Positions 8,217-16,906 of a stretch of DNA of 45,716 nt are shown here, piece after piece. Source of the stretch: an uncultured Bacteroidota bacterium (GTDB taxonomy: Bacteria; Bacteroidota; Bacteroidia; Flavobacteriales; Flavobacteriaceae); contig CACNIG010000004.1 of NCBI GenBank assembly GCA_902620455.1, positions 77,936 through 123,651 on the forward strand. The letters run 5' to 3'. A program made the position numbers and the translations under genes. Position 1 is the stretch's first letter. Every line of letters begins with the position of its first letter. A model generated the notes under the pieces. The model saw nothing but the letters and a program-made list of their open reading frames with translations. It was not told the origin of the DNA and searched no databases.

Positions 8217-8290
8217 GGCGAGGTAGCTCAGTTGGTGAGAGCGTCGGATTCATAACCCGGAGGTCGGGAGTTCAAATCTCCCTCTCGCTA
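8217..8290 (+). tRNA. tRNA-Met (CAT)
   Basis: A 74-base cloverleaf. The acceptor strand GGCGAGG pairs with TCTCGCT, followed by discriminator A. The D arm GCTCAGTTGGTGAGAGC and T arm GGGAGTTCAAATCTCCC are intact. The anticodon CAT is at 8251-8253, in the loop TTCATAA; the anticodon stem has an A-C pair next to the loop, which from memory is usual in elongator tRNA-Met of this group. CCA is not encoded. The identity as elongator rather than initiator rests on the G-T first pair, since initiators usually have a mismatch there. Confidence 0.95.
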
Positions 8291-8300
8291 CAAAAATATT

Positions 8301-8900
8301 ATGAAAAAAATTAATATATATCTTTTGTTTTTTCTACTGACTTTAGCTTGTTCTAAATCTGATAACTCAGAAGCAGAAATTGAGATTATAGAGGAAGAGA
8401 TTGAGCAGATTTATAGTTGCGTTACATACAGTGAGCTTTTGGATCCACAGAATACTAATCAAGATGACTTAATGCAGTATTGGTACAAATTTGTTGATGA
8501 TGTAAAGTGTACAAGAGGTGGTCCTGATTATGGAGAAAGAAATCCACAACCTAACATATTTTTTGAGTACAGATCTGTAGCTCAAATTGCTTCCGGTGTT
8601 ACTCCAGATCATATTGCTTATTCTACTTTTTCAGGATATTGTAATGATAGTTTTGTTAATGTTGGAGTTCTTTACAACGAATGGACAGAAAAGAATCTTC
8701 TTCAAAGAATTTGGATAATGTATCATGAATTTGGACATGATGTGTATAAATATGAACATAGTACTGATCCTGCAGATATCATGTACCCTGCTAGCACAAG
8801 AGGTGATATAAATATTAATGATTTTATTGAAGCTAAAGATAGAATGTTTAAAAGATCTTTCCCTGGAATTAAATACATCCCATGTCCTACCGACAGTTAA
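8301..8900 (+). CDS. Lipoprotein with an HExxH metzincin-like zinc site (first of two)
   Basis: A 199-residue predicted lipoprotein: a short signal peptide ending in the lipobox LTLAC with Cys17, then a Glu-rich linker. His142-Glu143-x-x-His146, with a further His153 and a downstream DIMYP (Met161), looks like the zinc site and Met-turn of metzincins, except that six rather than five residues separate the second and third His. Cysteines at the start and end of the domain may form disulfides. The domain is unknown to me beyond resemblance to small flavobacterial putative metallopeptidases. The gene starts 10 bases after tRNA-Met, so it is probably on the tRNA transcript, and overlaps its paralogue by 19 bases. 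Protease activity is inferred from the motif only. Confidence 0.8.
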   Translation: MKKINIYLLFFLLTLACSKSDNSEAEIEIIEEEIEQIYSCVTYSELLDPQNTNQDDLMQYWYKFVDDVKCTRGGPDYGERNPQPNIFFEYRSVAQIASGVTPDHIAYSTFSGYCNDSFVNVGVLYNEWTEKNLLQRIWIMYHEFGHDVYKYEHSTDPADIMYPASTRGDININDFIEAKDRMFKRSFPGIKYIPCPTDS

Positions 8901-9532
8901 TAATCTCAATTTTAATTTCTTTAATATTTACTTGTTGTTCAAAAAACTCACTTGTTTATGAAGAAATACTTGAGGAAATTTTATTTAGTTGTATTGATTA
9001 CAGCAAGGTGACTGATCCAAACTTTGACTCAGATGATTTATATGCCTTTTGGGATATTTTTGTAGCAGATGCCAAATGCTCAATGAGTTCTAACCCAGAC
9101 TATGACGAACTTAATACTGATGTAGATATTTTTTATGAGTATGAGTCAGATGCACTTTTTGCATCTGGTGAAGTTCTAGATTATGGGGCATATGCAGCAA
9201 CTTCTTGTGATGATTCAAGAGTTAGAGTTGGTATTGCATTTAGATATTGGAATGACATAAATATTTGGCAAAAATTAGGTTTAATGTATCATGAATTTGG
9301 ACATGATGTTCTAAGATATGCACATAGTTCAAATCCTGATGATATAATGCATCCTTCCTCTCCTTTTGCCAGTTCATATAATGGCTTTATAGAATCAAAA
9401 AATAGATTTTTTGAAAAAAAGTTTGACGGATTAAGATATCTTGATTGTAGTTGGTATGAAGATTATATAGTTGGAAATAGTGAACCTAATCTTCCCCATA
9501 TTTTGCATGATTGCAGTAAAGATCATAATTAG
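8882..9532 (+). CDS. Lipoprotein with an HExxH metzincin-like zinc site (second of two)
   Basis: A 216-residue paralogue of the preceding gene. The signal peptide ends in IFTCC, with Cys18 or Cys19 as the lipidated residue. The shared layout is: SCxxYS near the start of the domain, DPxxxxDDLxxxW, DAKC/DVKC, a CxDSxVxVG stretch, then YHEFGHDV with His137, Glu138, His141 and His148, then DIMHPSS with Met156, and ESKNRFF/EAKDRMF. The spacing from the third His to the Met is eight residues in both. It has a C-terminal extension of about 20 residues not found in its neighbour. The tandem copies indicate a duplication; function is inferred only from the zinc-site motif. Confidence 0.8.
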   Translation: MSYRQLIISILISLIFTCCSKNSLVYEEILEEILFSCIDYSKVTDPNFDSDDLYAFWDIFVADAKCSMSSNPDYDELNTDVDIFYEYESDALFASGEVLDYGAYAATSCDDSRVRVGIAFRYWNDINIWQKLGLMYHEFGHDVLRYAHSSNPDDIMHPSSPFASSYNGFIESKNRFFEKKFDGLRYLDCSWYEDYIVGNSEPNLPHILHDCSKDHN

Positions 9533-10575
9533 TCAGAATAACCCATGTGGGTTCTAACTAGTGGGTTCATAATACTAAACCATAAAGGAGGGATAAGTGA
9601 TAATAATATCGAAGTTGGATACCCATGAGGCAAATGAGGACATTCATCCAATGATTCTAATATCTGATATTTCTTAGAAGATTTGAAGTGATGATCACTA
9701 TGTCTGGTTAGCTCGTATAACACAATTCTACCAATTGTATGGTTTGAATTCCAAGAATGATGTGGTTTAACTCTTTCGTATCTTCCACTAGGCTCTTTTT
9801 TTCTTAAAAGACCATAATGTTCTACATAATTTATTGTTTCTAAAAATAAAAATGATACAACAGACATTAAAATAGATAAAAGAGTCAGATATAATCCAAA
9901 ATTATAATAAATAAAAACTAAAAATAATAATTGAAAAAATGTATAAAAAACCATATCATTTTTAATTGAAAAGAAGCTCCTTTTGGAAACTTTTAGAAGC
10001 TTCAGCTGAATTTGCCATGCGCTTACATATGTTCTGATAACAGATGTTATCCAAAAACTATATACTGTTTGTTTATATCTAGCTGTCGCAGGATCCTCCG
10101 GAGTTGCAACATTTATATGGTGTCCAAAATTGTGTTCTATGTAAAAATGCATGTACTGACAAGGGAGATACAAAAGTTTAGAACAAGTTCTTGCTATTAA
10201 TGACTTTCTATGACCCAGTTCATGACCAACATTAATCCCATTAGTAGCCATAACAATGCTTGCTGATAGAATTATTCCAATAATATCATATACTGAAGAG
10301 GTAAGTGCAAGTTTTTCAAGTGAGAAGAAGAATATACCAAATACAATAGGAATATTTAGATATAGTAGTAAATCAAAAAAAGGATCAAGATTTCTATTTT
10401 TCTTTTCTTCATCTGTATACTTTTCGTCACTTTTCTTGACAATTATTTCAAGAACAGGAATAAAAACAAATGTAAAAACAACTGCAAGGTAATTATAAAA
10501 ACCACCCAATGAAATACCAATAAATGCAAAAAGAGCAATTGAATATGACATTAAATATTTGAGGTCTTTTATCAT
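9529..10575 (-). CDS. alkB: AlkB-type membrane diiron monooxygenase (alkane 1-monooxygenase)
   Basis: A 348-residue integral membrane protein of the fatty acid desaturase/AlkB fold, predicted to hydroxylate terminal carbons of alkanes with oxygen and electrons from rubredoxin. The AlkB histidine boxes are complete: [28 protein letters not shown], the signature [17 protein letters not shown] and LTRHSDHHF. Hydrophobic segments lie at about residues 8-40, 75-110 and 215-245. Its start overlaps the aconitase stop as ATGA, so it is translated from the aconitase message. No rubredoxin gene is in the window. The substrate (medium-chain alkane or another long-chain compound) cannot be told from sequence. 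Confidence 0.9.
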   Translation of the reverse strand: MIKDLKYLMSYSIALFAFIGISLGGFYNYLAVVFTFVFIPVLEIIVKKSDEKYTDEEKKNRNLDPFFDLLLYLNIPIVFGIFFFSLEKLALTSSVYDIIGIILSASIVMATNGINVGHELGHRKSLIARTCSKLLYLPCQYMHFYIEHNFGHHINVATPEDPATARYKQTVYSFWITSVIRTYVSAWQIQLKLLKVSKRSFFSIKNDMVFYTFFQLLFLVFIYYNFGLYLTLLSILMSVVSFLFLETINYVEHYGLLRKKEPSGRYERVKPHHSWNSNHTIGRIVLYELTRHSDHHFKSSKKYQILESLDECPHLPHGYPTSILLSLIPPLWFSIMNPLVRTHMGYSD

Positions 10576-12836
10576 AGATTGTTTGCTTTAATTAGGTTTA
10601 ATGCAGAACCATTTTTATACCATTCTATTTGCTGTGCATTAAAGGTGTGACTCAATTTAATAATTTCTTTGGAATTATTTGAATGTATTATCTCTAATGA
10701 AATAGATTTATTTGGTGAAAAAGATTCTAAATCTATAAAGTTAAATGTATCATCTTCATGAATTTTATCATAATCATTTTCGTCATTAAAAGTCAAAGCT
10801 AACATCCCTTGTTTCTTTAAATTTGTTTCATGAATCCTTGCAAAAGACTTTACAATTACTGCTTTAATCCCTAGGTGTCTCGGCTCCATAGCCGCATGTT
10901 CTCTTGAAGAACCCTCACCATAATTATGATCTCCAACAACGATAGTATCTATTTTATTTTTTTTATAAAATCTTTGAGTTTCAGGAACCGGGCCATATTC
11001 TCCTGTAATTTGATTTTTAACAAAATTTGTCTTCATGTTAAAACTATTAACCGCCCCTATTAAGCAATTATCAGAAATGTTATCTAAATGTCCTCTAAAC
11101 CTTAACCATGGACCAGCCATTGAAATATGATCTGTTGTACATTTACCATGAGCCTTAATCAAAAGTTTTACATTATAGATATTTTTTCCATCCCATGGAC
11201 TAAATGCTTCCAATATTTGTAATCTTTTTGAATCTGGATCTATTTTTATTTGAATATCAGATCCGTCAATTGGTGGCTCAATATATCCATTGTCTTCACA
11301 ATCAAAACCATTTGAGGGTAATTCGTCACCAAATGGAGGATCTAAAACTACTTTATCACCATTCTCGGATATTAGATTATCAGTAATTGGATTAAAATCA
11401 AGATTTCCAGATAAGGCAACAGCCATTACCATTTCTGGTGAAGTAACAAAGGCATGAGTATTGGGGTTACCATCTGCTCTTTTAGCAAAATTTCTATTAA
11501 AAGAATGAATAATTGAATTTTTCTCAGTATTATCCTCACCTTCCCTATTCCATTGACCTATACAAGGTCCACAGGCATTAGTAAATATTTTTGATTCAAG
11601 TTTTTCAAAAAGCTCAATTATACCATCTCTTTCAGCTGTATATCTTACCTGCTCTGAACCAGGATTTATTCCTAATTTAGATTTTATCTTAATATTCTTT
11701 TCTAAAGCTTGTTTGGCAATAGATGCAGCTCTTGAAAGATCCTCATATGATGAGTTTGTACAGGACCCAATAAGACCCCATTTTATATCAGTTGGCCAGC
11801 CTTCTGACTTGGCTTTGTCTTTCATCTCATTTACCGGTGTTGCAAGATCAGGAGTAAACGGTCCATTAATATGTGGTATTAGCGTATTCAAATCAATTTC
11901 AATAACTTCATCGAAATATTTTTCAGGATTATCATATACTTCTTGGTCTGCTTTAAGATCATCTTTAACATTTGAAGCAGCGTTAACAACATCTTCTCTT
12001 TCAGTAGATTTTAAATATCTTTCCATTGATTCATCATATGCAAATATTGATGTGGTTGCCCCAACTTCAGCACCCATATTACAGATTGTACCTTTTCCGG
12101 TACATGAGAGAGATTCAGCGCCATCTCCGAAATATTCAAGTATATATCCTGTTCCACCTTTAACAGTTAAAATTCCTGCAACTTTTAAAATTACGTCTTT
12201 AGCTGAAGCCCAACCATTTAATTTACCAGTTAGTTTTATACCAATTAATTTTGGAAATTTTAACTCCCATGGCATTCCTGCCATAACATCAACTGCATCT
12301 GCTCCTCCCACACCTATGGCAACCATCCCTAATCCACCAGCATTTACGGTATGTGAATCAGTACCAATCATCATGCCTCCAGGAAAAGCGTAATTTTCTA
12401 GAATAACTTGATGAATGATTCCTGCTCCTGGTTTCCAAAACCCAATACCATATTTTCTTGATACAGACTCTAAAAAATTAAATACTTCTGAACTAACTTT
12501 ATTGGCATTCTTAAGATCTTTTTGGGCACCTGATTGAGCTAAAATTAAATGATCACAATGTACAGTTGTTGGAACTGCTACTTTATCCTTTCCAGCTTGC
12601 ATAAATTGAAGAAGTGCCATCTGAGCAGTAGCATCTTGGCATGTAACACGGTCTGGACCAAAATCGACATAATCTTCACCTCTTTTAAAAACTGTCTTTG
12701 ATGATTCATCCCAAAGATGAGAGTATAAAATTTTTTCTGAATAAGTTAAAGGTCTACCAACAATTTTTCTTGCATTATCAATCTTAGAAGACATCTTTGC
12801 GTAAACAGTCTTTATAACATTAATATCAAAAGCCAT
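10572..12836 (-). CDS. acn: Aconitate hydratase
   Basis: TCA-cycle enzyme that isomerises citrate to isocitrate through cis-aconitate with a [4Fe-4S] cluster. It is 754 residues, the length of the mitochondrial-type aconitase found in Bacteroidota. The three cluster cysteines are visible in [11 protein letters not shown] (about residue 360) and ACGPCIGQW (about residue 425). Other canonical parts are [24 protein letters not shown] and, in the swivel domain, [20 protein letters not shown] (about residue 640). Downstream alkB overlaps by four bases. No interruption was seen. Confidence 0.97.
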   Translation of the reverse strand: MAFDINVIKTVYAKMSSKIDNARKIVGRPLTYSEKILYSHLWDESSKTVFKRGEDYVDFGPDRVTCQDATAQMALLQFMQAGKDKVAVPTTVHCDHLILAQSGAQKDLKNANKVSSEVFNFLESVSRKYGIGFWKPGAGIIHQVILENYAFPGGMMIGTDSHTVNAGGLGMVAIGVGGADAVDVMAGMPWELKFPKLIGIKLTGKLNGWASAKDVILKVAGILTVKGGTGYILEYFGDGAESLSCTGKGTICNMGAEVGATTSIFAYDESMERYLKSTEREDVVNAASNVKDDLKADQEVYDNPEKYFDEVIEIDLNTLIPHINGPFTPDLATPVNEMKDKAKSEGWPTDIKWGLIGSCTNSSYEDLSRAASIAKQALEKNIKIKSKLGINPGSEQVRYTAERDGIIELFEKLESKIFTNACGPCIGQWNREGEDNTEKNSIIHSFNRNFAKRADGNPNTHAFVTSPEMVMAVALSGNLDFNPITDNLISENGDKVVLDPPFGDELPSNGFDCEDNGYIEPPIDGSDIQIKIDPDSKRLQILEAFSPWDGKNIYNVKLLIKAHGKCTTDHISMAGPWLRFRGHLDNISDNCLIGAVNSFNMKTNFVKNQITGEYGPVPETQRFYKKNKIDTIVVGDHNYGEGSSREHAAMEPRHLGIKAVIVKSFARIHETNLKKQGMLALTFNDENDYDKIHEDDTFNFIDLESFSPNKSISLEIIHSNNSKEIIKLSHTFNAQQIEWYKNGSALNLIKANNL

Positions 12837-12863
12837 AAAATTTTTTTCAAAAATAATATAATA

Positions 12864-13529
12864 TTATTTACTCATCTCTATAATTTCCTTAATAATGTCA
12901 TAATTAGAATCTAATGAGATTCTCTTATCAATCGCAGAAAGGTGGATTTCATTAAAACCTGCATTTTTAAATAATTTAAAATTCTTTGTATTTATGCCTC
13001 CACCAGGCATAATTGTAATTTTATCTGGAGCTAAGGTATTTAGGTATTTAAGATTTTTTAAACCTTTTTCTGAGTTTATTTTACTACCAGAACAAAGTAT
13101 TCTATCAAATTTATTCTCAATTAATTTTTCTAATGATGTTTCTTGCTCCAATAAATAGTCAAAAGCTCTATGAAAGGTTAATTCATATCCATTAGTTGCG
13201 CTTCTAAATTCACTTAATAAAGTGTTGCTTAATTTTTTTTTATTATCTAGAAATCCTATAACAAAGCCACTAATATTATAATTTTTAAATTTTTGAATTG
13301 ATTCAAACATAATATCAAGTTCTATATTATTGAAAATAAAATCTCCACCTCTTGGCCTAATTAAGACATTAATTGGAATTTTTGATACTTCCAAAGATTT
13401 TTCAAAAAATTCAATATTTGGAGTAACGCCTCCAAGATGATAATTTTCGCACAACTCTACTCTATTTGCGCCAGCATCTTGAGCATTCACAATTGAACTT
13501 AAGCTTGTTGTACATATTTCGATTATCAT
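12864..13529 (-). CDS. cutC: CutC family protein
   Basis: A 221-residue TIM-barrel protein of the CutC family, linked to copper homeostasis in early E. coli work though its true role is uncertain. Signature parts: EICTTSLSSIVNAQDAGANR followed by VELCENYHLGGVTPN, then VLIRPRGGDFIFN, ELTFHRAFD, and near the end ITIMPGGGINTKN. It lies 27 bases upstream of aconitase in the same direction, so it may be co-transcribed with it, with the promoter in the 127-base gap that separates it from the divergent GMC gene. Confidence 0.93.
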   Translation of the reverse strand: MIIEICTTSLSSIVNAQDAGANRVELCENYHLGGVTPNIEFFEKSLEVSKIPINVLIRPRGGDFIFNNIELDIMFESIQKFKNYNISGFVIGFLDNKKKLSNTLLSEFRSATNGYELTFHRAFDYLLEQETSLEKLIENKFDRILCSGSKINSEKGLKNLKYLNTLAPDKITIMPGGGINTKNFKLFKNAGFNEIHLSAIDKRISLDSNYDIIKEIIEMSK

Positions 13530-13656
13530 AATTTGACTACTATAAATAAGAGTGTCTAATTTTTATTAGTAAATAATTATATTGATATTTAACATAAGAA
13601 ATGTTTATTGCTAACTCTATTTAAATATAATTGTTTTTAATAAATTTAAGTGGTTT

Positions 13657-15378
13657 ATGGAAATTAAGAAGTCTAAAGAAAAGTATGATGTAATTATTGT
13701 TGGTTCTGGAGCAGCTGGAGGAATAACTACTAAAATTTTAACTGATGCAGGACTTAAGGTTGCTCTTATTGAAGCAGGGCCTTATTTTGACCCAGCAGAC
13801 CCTGAACAACAAACTCAATTTAAACCAACCTGGGCATCTCCAAGAAGAGGATCATCTGTAACAAGAAGATTTGGAGACTTTCATATGTCATATGGAGACT
13901 GGAAAGTTGATGGTGAGCCATACTCATCTGTAGAAGATACTGACTTTATGTGGTGGAGATCGAGGATGTTAGGTGGTAGGACAAATCACTGGGGAAGAAT
14001 TGCATCGAGACTTGGCCCAAAAGATTTTAAATGCAAAGATTTTTATGATTTAGATGAAAATTGGCCAATAACTTATGAAGATATTAAACCATATTACGAT
14101 AAACTTGACAAATTAATTGGTGTTTTTGGGACTAAAGAAAACCTTCCAAATGATCCAGACGGATTTTTTCTACCACCGCCTAAGCCTAGATTACATGAGT
14201 TGTATTATATAAAGGGTGCAAAAAAATCCGGAATAAATGTAATACCTTCTAGATTATCCGTTCTTACAAAGAGGATAAACAACCAAAGAGGAATATGTAT
14301 GTTTTGTGGTCAATGTGAACGATCATGTTCTGTATATGCATGTTTCTCCTCAAGTTCAAGTCTAGTTATTCCTTCATTAAAGGGAGGGCTTGTTGATCTT
14401 TATACTGATTCAATGGTAAGAAAAGTGAACACGGATAATAATGGTATTGCAACTGGCGTTTCTTTTATTAATAAGAAGAACGGTAAAGAATACTCCATAA
14501 AATCTAAAGTGGTAGTTCTAGGTGCATCATCCTGTAGTAGTGCAAGAATCTTACTAAATTCGAAGAGTAATGAGCATCCAAATGGACTTGGAAACAGTAG
14601 CGGTTTAATTGGAAAATATCTACAGGACACCGTTGGGACATCAAAACAGATATTTGTACCTGAGTTAATGAATAGGAAAACCTACAATGAGGATGGGGTT
14701 GGTGGTGCTCATGTATACACTCCATGGTGGCTGCATGATAAAAAACTGGATTTTCCAATTGGATATCATATTGAAACTTCATATAGAAATTTAGGGATGC
14801 CACAGTTTGGTATAGGTGGTTATATACCTAATGATTTTAATAAGTTTTTTGGATTAAGAGTTGGTGGTTACGGTGAACAGATTAGAAAGGATGTTAAGAA
14901 GTATTGGGGTTCAACAATTGCTCTCGAATCAAGAGGTGGTGCTATTCCAGATATTAACAACTATTGCGAAATAGATGGTAATAAAAAAGATAAGTATGGA
15001 ATCCCTGTATTAAAATTTAATTATAAATGGGCTGATACAGAATATAATCAAGCCAAACATGCTCAAGATATCTACGAAGAATTGGCTCACAATATGAACG
15101 GTATAATGATAGGAGATAAACCTGGTAAAGACCAGAATTACGGAATTTCTACGCCTGGATCAATTATTCATGAGGTTGGAACAACAAGAATGGGTAATAA
15201 TCCAAACACATCTGTAGTTAATAAATATGAACGTCTCCATGATGTTGATAATGTATATGTTGTAGATGCTGGTCCATTTGTATTCAAAGGAGATAAAAAT
15301 CCAACATGGACTATTATGGCTTTAGCATGGCGAACATCAGACCACATAATTTCAGAACTAAAAAGACAGAATTTATAA
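13657..15378 (+). CDS. GMC family oxidoreductase (sugar/glucoside dehydrogenase-like large subunit)
   Basis: A 573-residue FAD enzyme. The N-terminal Rossmann motif is VGSGAAGG near residue 15, with the acidic residue in ALIEAGP. GGRTNHWGR is the usual GMC flavin-binding stretch. Near the C-terminus, HEVGTTRMGNNP holds the catalytic His and GDKNPTWTIMALAWR the second active-site residue (Asn). An unusual feature is Cys214, 217, 220, 224 and 229, which form CxxCxxCxxxC, like a ferredoxin cluster site; bacterial GMC dehydrogenases with a small Tat subunit (fructose and glucose dehydrogenases) are known to carry an Fe-S cluster. There is no signal peptide; export by hitchhiking on the Tat-signal protein that overlaps it by one base is likely. 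Substrate unknown, probably a sugar, glycoside or polyol. Confidence 0.88.
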   Translation: MEIKKSKEKYDVIIVGSGAAGGITTKILTDAGLKVALIEAGPYFDPADPEQQTQFKPTWASPRRGSSVTRRFGDFHMSYGDWKVDGEPYSSVEDTDFMWWRSRMLGGRTNHWGRIASRLGPKDFKCKDFYDLDENWPITYEDIKPYYDKLDKLIGVFGTKENLPNDPDGFFLPPPKPRLHELYYIKGAKKSGINVIPSRLSVLTKRINNQRGICMFCGQCERSCSVYACFSSSSSLVIPSLKGGLVDLYTDSMVRKVNTDNNGIATGVSFINKKNGKEYSIKSKVVVLGASSCSSARILLNSKSNEHPNGLGNSSGLIGKYLQDTVGTSKQIFVPELMNRKTYNEDGVGGAHVYTPWWLHDKKLDFPIGYHIETSYRNLGMPQFGIGGYIPNDFNKFFGLRVGGYGEQIRKDVKKYWGSTIALESRGGAIPDINNYCEIDGNKKDKYGIPVLKFNYKWADTEYNQAKHAQDIYEELAHNMNGIMIGDKPGKDQNYGISTPGSIIHEVGTTRMGNNPNTSVVNKYERLHDVDNVYVVDAGPFVFKGDKNPTWTIMALAWRTSDHIISELKRQNL

Positions 15379-16094
15379 TGAAAAGAAGGGACAGTATTAA
15401 AACAATTATTTTGAGTAGCATAGGTGCCTCACTAACATTAGAAGGCTGTATATCTCCATTAAATGAAAATGTTTCAGAAAAAATATGGGAGTATAGATAT
15501 GGTAGAACTCCCTATGAAAAAGATAGAGATAAGAAGTTTCTTAATGCTCAATTTTTTAACAATTCAGAGTTAAGAACAATTGAAAGAATAGCAAATATAA
15601 TTATTCCTCCTAATGAATTCGGAAATATTAATGACGCTGGTGTTGTTGAAATGATTGAGTTTATTGCAAAAGACTGGAGTACTCCAGCACACAATAACTA
15701 TGGAGAAAATGTGTTGAGAAAAGGACTAATAGTCTTAAATAACCTATTTGAAAATAAATTTAATAATAAATTAACTGATTGCTCAGATGATCAGATCAAG
15801 TCAATCTTCGATATTATTTCATACAACGATGGCATTGAGGAAGACTTTAAGGAAGCTGCAAGTTTCTTTGCTACCTACAGATATATGGTTGTAACTGGAT
15901 GGTTTACATCAGAGGTTGGAATGCGAGATCTTGGATATAAGGGAAACATACCTAATGTATGGGACGGAGTTCCTGAAGATGTCCTAAAAGATCATGATGT
16001 GTCATATGATGAAGAGTGGATCGCAAAGTGTGTTGATCAATCTAAAAGAAATGAAACTGCTGTTTGGGATGAAGACGGCAATCTTCTTACCTGA
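15378..16094 (+). CDS. Gluconate 2-dehydrogenase subunit 3-like protein with a Tat/lipoprotein signal
   Basis: A 238-residue small-subunit partner of GMC dehydrogenases (gluconate 2-dehydrogenase subunit 3 family). The start ATG at 15378 shares its A with the stop of the GMC gene; a longer reading from 15306 would lie within the GMC gene and is rejected. The N-terminus MKRRDSIKTII has twin arginines, then a hydrophobic stretch ending in LEGC, so it may be a Tat-exported lipoprotein. The family core is visible in RTIERIANIIIPPNE (about residue 65), DAGVVEMIEFIA and the C-terminal YMVVTGWFTSEVG. It probably chaperones the GMC subunit through the Tat pore and anchors it. Confidence 0.87.
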   Translation: MKRRDSIKTIILSSIGASLTLEGCISPLNENVSEKIWEYRYGRTPYEKDRDKKFLNAQFFNNSELRTIERIANIIIPPNEFGNINDAGVVEMIEFIAKDWSTPAHNNYGENVLRKGLIVLNNLFENKFNNKLTDCSDDQIKSIFDIISYNDGIEEDFKEAASFFATYRYMVVTGWFTSEVGMRDLGYKGNIPNVWDGVPEDVLKDHDVSYDEEWIAKCVDQSKRNETAVWDEDGNLLT

Positions 16095-16104
16095 TAAAAT
16101 AACA

Positions 16105-16260
16105 AACCTGTATTAGAGTGAGTATTGCGTAAACTCCAAAAAACAGGATTAAGGCTAATTAAATATTCAAGGATCTATTCAAGATAGCTTGCTTTAGCAT
16201 TTAAACTCACCTTTCTTAATTAATACTCGTTGAGTTTACCAAGAATCACTAATACAGGTT
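16105..16260 (-). ncRNA. ssrS: 6S RNA-like regulatory RNA (6S-Flavo type)
   Basis: A 156-base non-coding stretch folds into one long rod. A perfect 12-bp closing stem joins 16105-16116 to 16249-16260. An apical hairpin is formed by CAAG (16168-16171) with CTTG (16188-16191), enclosing ATCT/AGAT, and by outer GCTAA/TTAGC. Between them lies a large internal loop in which several 7-bp helices compete (see findings). 6S RNA binds and inhibits RNA polymerase, and in other bacteria it lies beside zapA, as here. The minus strand is chosen because it follows zapA in that direction and has a fitting promoter 5 bases upstream (-7 TAAATTTA and -33 ATTG at 19-base spacing). Family membership is inferred from shape and position, not from a covariance search. 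Confidence 0.65.
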
Positions 16261-16264
16261 ATCA

Positions 16265-16295
16265 TAAATTTAAGAATTTAAATGGATTTATCAAT
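16265..16295 (-). promoter_or_regulatory. Putative promoter of the 6S-like RNA
   Basis: On the minus strand, ATTG (16292-16295) and TAAATTTA (16265-16272) each differ by one base from the Bacteroidota consensus TTTG and TAnnTTTG and are separated by exactly 19 bases. The predicted RNA would start 5 bases downstream. The elements overlap the 3' end of zapA. Confidence 0.5.
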
Positions 16296-16565
16296 ATCAT
16301 CAATCATTTTTAAGATCATTTTTTCAACTTCACTCTCAGAATCAATAGATTTTGACTTATTTTGAAGATTTTTTGCTGCAAATTGGATACAGCACATAGC
16401 AAGAAGATCTTGTTTATCTCTAACTGAATAGTTTTGTTCTAAATTTTTAATTGTTTTTTCAATAATCTTTGCAGCTTCACGAAAATAAAACTCTTGAGAT
16501 CTTTGAACTGTAAGGGGATAAATTCTATCACCAATATTTAATTTAATTTTAATATTCTCCTCCAT
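16278..16565 (-). CDS. zapA: Cell division protein ZapA
   Basis: A 95-residue FtsZ-associated protein that bundles FtsZ protofilaments at mid-cell. The N-terminal beta-hairpin domain IKLNIGDRIYPLTV and the YFREAAKIIEK helix match ZapA, followed by a long C-terminal helix with DLLAMCCIQFAAK, typical of the tetramerising coiled coil. The start is ATG at 16565. It lies 5 bases after the end of the upstream coiled-coil gene, and the 6S-like RNA follows, an arrangement also known from other bacteria. Confidence 0.92.
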   Translation of the reverse strand: MEENIKIKLNIGDRIYPLTVQRSQEFYFREAAKIIEKTIKNLEQNYSVRDKQDLLAMCCIQFAAKNLQNKSKSIDSESEVEKMILKMIDDIDKSI

Positions 16566-16570
16566 AATAT

Positions 16571-16849
16571 TTATATGGATATTCTTTCAATGCAGTAATC
16601 TATTTCCTTAATCAAATAATCAATTTTATTTTTAAAATATTGCTTATCACTATCATCGTTATTTATAGCTGATACAATTTTAAGTTGTTTCTCTTTTGCC
16701 TGAATTATTTTAATTTTGGTTTCGAGATCTTTATTGATTTTAATTAAATTCTCATTTTTTGATTCTAGTGACTTGTTCAATAGTTTGGTTTCATCTAGCT
16801 TATTTAGAAGAAGACTGATTTTTTCTTGAAGAATTTTTAAATAATCCAA
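16571..16849 (-). CDS. Small coiled-coil protein upstream of zapA
   Basis: A 92-residue protein that is almost all coiled coil (residues 3-58 show repeating Leu/Ile heptads with Lys, Glu and Asn), a short Asn-Asp break (NNDDSDK), and a final helix KIDYLIKEIDYCIERI. There is no enzyme motif and no signal peptide. The only usable start is TTG at 16849; there is no internal Met. It lies 5 bases upstream of zapA in the same direction, so a role with ZapA in division (ZapB-like) is plausible, but it rests on position and shape only. Confidence 0.75.
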   Translation of the reverse strand: MDYLKILQEKISLLLNKLDETKLLNKSLESKNENLIKINKDLETKIKIIQAKEKQLKIVSAINNDDSDKQYFKNKIDYLIKEIDYCIERISI

Positions 16850-16906
16850 TTGTATTTAATTTAATAATTTCAATTTATAAAAATCTTGAGTTAAATTTGA
16901 AATCAG

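Noticed and set aside
11713-12393. A 226-codon open frame on the plus strand
   Set aside because: Antisense to the aconitase gene; its translation shows no domain and its codon pattern mirrors acn.
15306-15377. Longer N-terminus for the subunit-3 protein
   Set aside because: It would lie entirely within the GMC gene and precede a good Tat signal that begins at the ATG at 15378.
16105-16260. The same RNA on the plus strand
   Set aside because: The fold is nearly symmetric, so the plus strand cannot be excluded, but the plus strand lacks a matching promoter and zapA upstream.
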